Assembly (NCBI GenBank): GCA_013042895.1
Contig: JABDPD010000082.1
Location: forward strand, 1 to 6,176
Direction of reading: 5' to 3'
Length of the DNA: 6,176 nucleotides
From: Boseongicola sp.
GTDB taxonomy: Bacteria > Pseudomonadota > Alphaproteobacteria > Rhodobacterales > Rhodobacteraceae
The notes beneath the pieces are model-generated. The model was not told the origin of the DNA. It saw only the letters and a program-made list of their open reading frames with translations, and searched no databases. The position numbers and the translations under genes are program-made. Shown here piece by piece: positions 6,027 to 6,176 of the stretch (positions are counted from its first letter, which is position 1; each line of letters opens with the position of its first letter).

Positions 6027-6176
6027 TTAACCTTTCTTAACAGCCGCTTTGGCGGCGCGAAGTTTTTTGAACAGACGTCGTGCAAGTCCTGATTTGTTTT
6101 CCTGTCTGGGGCGGCCAATAGCCATGTCACCTTCGGGTACGTCGCGGGTAACGATCGTGCCAGTGGCCGTCATGGC
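6027..6176 (-). CDS. glmU: Bifunctional GlmU, C-terminal end (partial)
   Basis: GlmU acetylates glucosamine 1-phosphate and then transfers UMP to form UDP-N-acetylglucosamine. Only the last 49 residues lie in the window; the start is beyond the right edge. The segment TGTIVTRDVPEGDMAIGRPR (residues 5-24 of the visible part) matches the last turns and C-terminal arm of the GlmU left-handed beta-helix acetyltransferase domain, and a Lys/Arg/Ala-rich tail ending AAVKKG follows, which I associate with rhodobacteral GlmU. The catalytic residues and the N-terminal uridylyltransferase are not visible. The TAA at 6027-6029 is 3 bases from the glmS ATG, so the genes for the first and last steps of the pathway are read together. 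The context of glmS makes this identification firm despite the short segment. Confidence 0.88.
   Translation of the reverse strand, partial: AMTATGTIVTRDVPEGDMAIGRPRQENKSGLARRLFKKLRAAKAAVKKG
6031..6035 (-). promoter_or_regulatory. Ribosome binding site of glmS inside the end of glmU
   Basis: On the minus strand AAAGG (within AAGAAAGG) sits 7 bases before the glmS ATG and overlaps the last Lys-Gly codons of glmU. glmS therefore has its own initiation signal, unlike the alkD-like gene after it. Confidence 0.65.

Overview
The window looks like an ordinary chromosomal segment of an alphaproteobacterium, most likely of the Rhodobacteraceae (roseobacter group). This rests on three things read from the sequence. 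The GlmU C-terminus, GlmS and AlkD-like protein have the sequence style I associate with that family. Two small lipoproteins resemble hypothetical proteins I recall mainly from Rhodobacterales. Base composition is moderately G+C-rich with dense, tightly packed genes. The assignment is from memory of protein families, not from a search.

Layout. At the left edge (1-49) a few codons of a plus-strand reading frame may be the end of an unidentified gene. A minus-strand pair follows: moaA (371-1381), the radical SAM enzyme that starts molybdenum cofactor synthesis, then 26 bases later a 94-residue secreted or lipoprotein-like protein (60-344). Across an 81-base divergent spacer, a plus-strand pair begins: a 147-residue lipoprotein of unknown function (1463-1906) whose end overlaps the start of an AMP-forming acyl-CoA synthetase (1887-3521). 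That gene converges, with only 10 bases between stops, on a minus-strand operon that enters from the right edge: glmU (partial, 6027-6176), glmS (4209-6023) and an AlkD-type DNA glycosylase (3532-4212).

Functional reading. glmU and glmS are the last and first steps of UDP-N-acetylglucosamine synthesis, which feeds peptidoglycan and lipopolysaccharide. They lie 3 bases apart, and glmS overlaps alkD by 4 bases (ATGA), so the three are almost certainly one transcript with translational coupling. moaA stands without other Moco genes in view. The acyl-CoA synthetase has a full set of adenylation motifs, but its substrate cannot be read from the sequence.

No tRNA, rRNA, insertion sequence, CRISPR array, phage gene, origin or long repeat was seen. 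Nearly every base lies in a gene, and no gene-free stretch exceeds 81 bases. I found no convincing new multi-gene system. The points worth a second look are the two unexplained lipoproteins, the glmS-alkD coupling, and some start-site and leader details.
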